A stretch of DNA of 64,000 bases, taken from positions 1-64,000 of the forward strand of contig BDSI01000129.1 in the NCBI GenBank assembly GCA_003117195.1. The letters are read 5' to 3'. The stretch's first letter is position 1; each line of letters begins with the position of its first letter. Shown piece by piece: positions 61,156 to 64,000 of the stretch. This stretch comes from Eudorina sp. 2006-703-Eu-15. Its lineage: Eukaryota > Chlorophyta > Chlorophyceae > Chlamydomonadales > Volvocaceae. Made by a program: the position numbers and the translations under genes. A model generated the notes under the pieces. It saw only the letters and a program-made list of their open reading frames with translations, made no database searches and was not told the DNA's origin.

Positions 61156-61806
61156 ATGAATCAGTTTAAGGTCAAAGCGTACCTACCTCTATCTTACTTA
61201 CATACCGCATGTTTGGCTGTCGGAACCCCCGCCGCCCGTGGAGCAATGTGTCTGGGATGTGGTGGACTGGTGGTGTTGGCGGCGGTCGTGGCCACGGAGA
61301 CCGGCCGCCGATTCATGGCGGCCGCCCTGAGGCGGACAGCGCCCCGCCAGGGTCCGGCTGTGTCTCCGGGGCAGGATTTGGCAGAGCAGGGGGAACGGCG
61401 CGCGAGCGCCGACTTCGGGGGGCGCCTTCACGGATTCGCCCAGTTGGGTCTCCCGCGACGTAGGCGGACCTCGGAGGGACCATTCCACGAGTATCGGGGG
61501 GAGTCTTGCGGTGTGCAGGGCCTGCTTCTGAGGGCCGAGGCACGGGCGCCCCGTCCTCTGTATTTGCGACGCGTGGCCCGAGTCGGGGACCTGGCCTGCC
61601 CTCAGCTGCTGTGTGGGGCCGGACTTCCGGTAGTATTTTTATTTGATCACGGTGCCCGTTGGGTGAGGTTTGCTCCACTAGCGGTCGCTGGGCACGGTCA
61701 CGAGCCAGGCGTGGGGTTTCCAAGACCTCGAGAGGGTGCAGCGCGCTGGGTGCTCCAGGTGTGGTGGTCAGGAGGGTTTCAGTCAAATGGGCGGGTTGGC
61801 CACTAA
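61156..61806 (+). other. GC-rich open island of unknown nature
   Basis: A stretch markedly richer in GC than its flanks is open for 216 codons on the plus strand and for 157 codons on the minus strand (61786-61313). Neither product shows a domain I recognise: the plus frame is Arg/Gly/Ala-rich, the minus frame Pro/Arg-rich. It could be a single exon, part of a transposable element or non-coding. Confidence 0.25.
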
Positions 61807-63618
61807 CACGTCGCGCACATGCAGGAGGTGTTGTAGAATGTCAGCGTCACTGCGAATAAAAACTGACATTTACCATTCGGTCATCTGTGCAAGCACCCAG
61901 ATTAATTACTACCGTTTGTATGGTGAGGAAGCCTCGGCTGTCACCGATGATCCGCGGGGTCCGCTGTAACATTCTAAAAATAACTACCATGCTCGCAGGT
62001 TCGGGTTTTCGCGCCAGGGCTGTGTAACGACGGCGAGTTAACGAACGAAACGAGACGATTTATGATATGTCCGAACGCTGCGCGTTACAGACTGGCTGGC
62101 TGTGATGTCTCGGGTGTCCGATATGTCCCGATACCGTACATACATGTCCGATGTCTGAGATTCTGACCGGTAATTGAGTTGAAAAACAGAATGCAGAGCA
62201 TGGCTGTGCGTGCGTGCGTGGCAGCCTTGCGAACACGATACAAACCGTGCACGATATCGACAAGTCAGACGACTACTGCGGATGCGTGCTCGCTAGCTCA
62301 CATACAGTCGTGCGTCATCCCGCCTACCGTACGTGTCCCCGCGCGAGCCCATCTGGGACCGCGTGCCGCGGCTGAACGAGGCCGCCGTGTCCATCCTGCA
62401 ACTAACGCTTCATTCAGTATCATAAGGATCATACCTCCGCATACGTTCCTTCACCACAACCACGGCTCAGTGGCTTCGCACCAAGCAAACGCGCCGAATC
62501 GGCGGCCAATGAAGTAACATTTATTCGCTCGCTCGCAATCCTGTATGTATGTATATCGCGGCTCGGCCATCAATGACCACCCACCAGCCGTCCGTCGCGC
62601 GACACAACAGATGAGTTGCCTGAATGTTTCGTGCCTACCGGGCACTGACTTGCTGGACGGGCAACACGTGTAATGGAACGCACGGCGTGCCATAAGGGGC
62701 AACGAACCTAGCTTGAAGCAAGGCGAAGCTGTTGGAAACCAAGCAACCAATATCGACTCGGTCCCACCAATTAACGTCGGACGCACGTCCGACGGGATGT
62801 ATGTCGGTTTTGAACATTTCCGCATACAAAGCACGATTCCCGGGTATTATCATAGTCATAGAAAGCCCGCTGCCCAAAAGCGCATGCGACGTCTTATCAC
62901 ATGCCATTAATAAGGTGCGTACTGCAGCCGTACATCAACCGTGCGTCGTTCGCTCGCAAGTGACAAAAAGTTGTCCAATCATCAATATGAGATACCCACA
63001 CACCGCCTCCATCCGGATAAATTACTCGGGGGCATAGGGGGGCATAGACATGGTTACGGACAACCCCACCCTCAGTTCGTACATGCACGACCTGCTGTCA
63101 CCTGCCGACAGACAGATATCGCCTCGCCTTCAAAAACCGCCGCGGCGTATGCGCCGACCTAATCAACAACCTCATCACGCACGGTGCAGCAATAATAGTC
63201 TTTCCCGTGCACACCAGATAGAGCGCGCGTATTCATGTGTGCGTCACAGGTGCGTGTGCGGCATCAGGGCCCGTGGGAATATAAAGGGTGCGGCAGCCGC
63301 ATTCGTCCACATGCAGCGCAAAACGCGCGGCCGGCAGACAGTTGTGGCTTCTGCAGACGCGTGCTGCTCCCGTGGAGTGGTGACGACGATGCCATGGAGT
63401 GCGACATATAAATATGAGGTGCAAACGATGGATCGATGTGACTGACATAAACGACGGCTCAGCCGATTTATGGGTGAACACATACATGGAGGATCGTTGG
63501 CGCCCCTGGATGTAGTGGCCCTCGCTCGCTGCTGCACTCCATCCGCCATGGCTTCTGTTCGGCCGCCGCCGGGGGCGACGGGTATTGGGGGCGGGCGGGT
63601 ACGTATGATGACACCTCC
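61807..63618. other. No gene recognised
   Basis: Only short frames with no consistent splice signals. Repeated words such as GTCCGATATGTCC near 62110-62150 are not arranged in a regular array. Confidence 0.45.
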
Positions 63619-63776
63619 GTGATGCGCACACGTCTTCAGCAGGCCGTGATGCGCACACGCCTTCAGCAGGCCGTGATGCGCATACGCCTTCAGCAGGCCG
63701 TGATGCGCACACGCCTTCAGCAGGCCGTGATGCGCACACGCCTTCAGCAGGCCGTGATGCGCACACGCCTTCAGGC
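63619..63776. repeat. 27-bp minisatellite, about six copies
   Basis: Six near-identical units of GTGATGCGCACACGCCTTCA followed by GCAGGCC. The unit is a multiple of three, so the frame stays open on both strands, but the predicted nine-residue repeats are not linked to any gene. Confidence 0.95.
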
Positions 63777-64000
63777 CGATAGATCTTCAGCCGCGGCAGA
63801 GCCGTCAACCTAGAATGTTTGCATGACATTAAATTGGAAAAATGGGGAGGGGGAGGGCTATCATTCCTGTGCGTTGCGCTGCGCTGACAGGTACATACGT
63901 AACAATCGATCTTCAGGTCAGTACGACACCGACAGATGGATCCACTGAAGGTACCGAACGATGATTCGTTCCGGGCGGGGATGCGGCTGTATCAATCAAT

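Noticed and set aside
63619..63776. CRISPR-like array
   Set aside because: The units are contiguous without spacers, in a eukaryotic context, so this is a minisatellite.

Overview
The window is nuclear DNA of a eukaryote with spliced genes: short exons, GT-AG introns of about 60-900 bases, and GC-rich exons in more neutral, repeat-laden introns. Three signs point to a chlorophycean (volvocine/Chlamydomonas-like) green alga: secreted proteins with Pro-rich, hydroxyproline-glycoprotein-type tails of the kind built into volvocine cell walls and extracellular matrix; a plant-type HIRIP3 histone chaperone; and many simple repeats. The species cannot be read from the sequence alone. No rRNA, tRNA, CRISPR array or prokaryotic operon was seen.

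Layout. (1) 1-5.1 kb: repeats and a palindrome; a plus-strand coiled-coil gene fragment (2.3-3.76 kb) carrying a one-base frameshift; and a relic copy of the last exon of the next gene (4.8-5.0 kb). (2) 7.7-15.8 kb, minus: a complete 10-exon gene for a secreted DOMON plus copper type II monooxygenase (dopamine beta-hydroxylase/MOXD1 family). All six copper ligands are present and a Pro-rich tail is fused at the C-terminus. (3) 16.25-31.25 kb, plus: one very large multi-exon gene for an unrecognised, probably nuclear protein, ending in a single 5.1 kb exon of low-complexity coding sequence. (4) 33.2-40.9 kb, plus: a 13-exon M43 (pappalysin-like) metallopeptidase homologue whose zinc site has lost all three histidines and the glutamate while the frame is intact. 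(5) 44.2-48.8 kb, minus: a complete 8-exon HIRIP3/CHZ histone chaperone gene. (6) 50.8-58.7 kb, minus: the M43 paralogue with an intact HExxHxxGxxH site, the same exon phases, and an extra Pro-rich C-terminal exon. (7) 58.7-64 kb: no convincing gene, but a long GA tract, a GC-rich open island and a 27-bp minisatellite.

The gene models were built by hand. For the DOMON monooxygenase, the HIRIP3 gene and both M43 genes, every listed splice junction agrees in phase with its neighbour. Three products (the monooxygenase and the two M43 proteins) look secreted or extracellular, two of them with Pro-rich tails, so a shared role in cell-wall or matrix processing is plausible. The main discovery candidate is the oppositely oriented M43 pair, one apparently active and one apparently a pseudoenzyme, flanking a chromatin gene.
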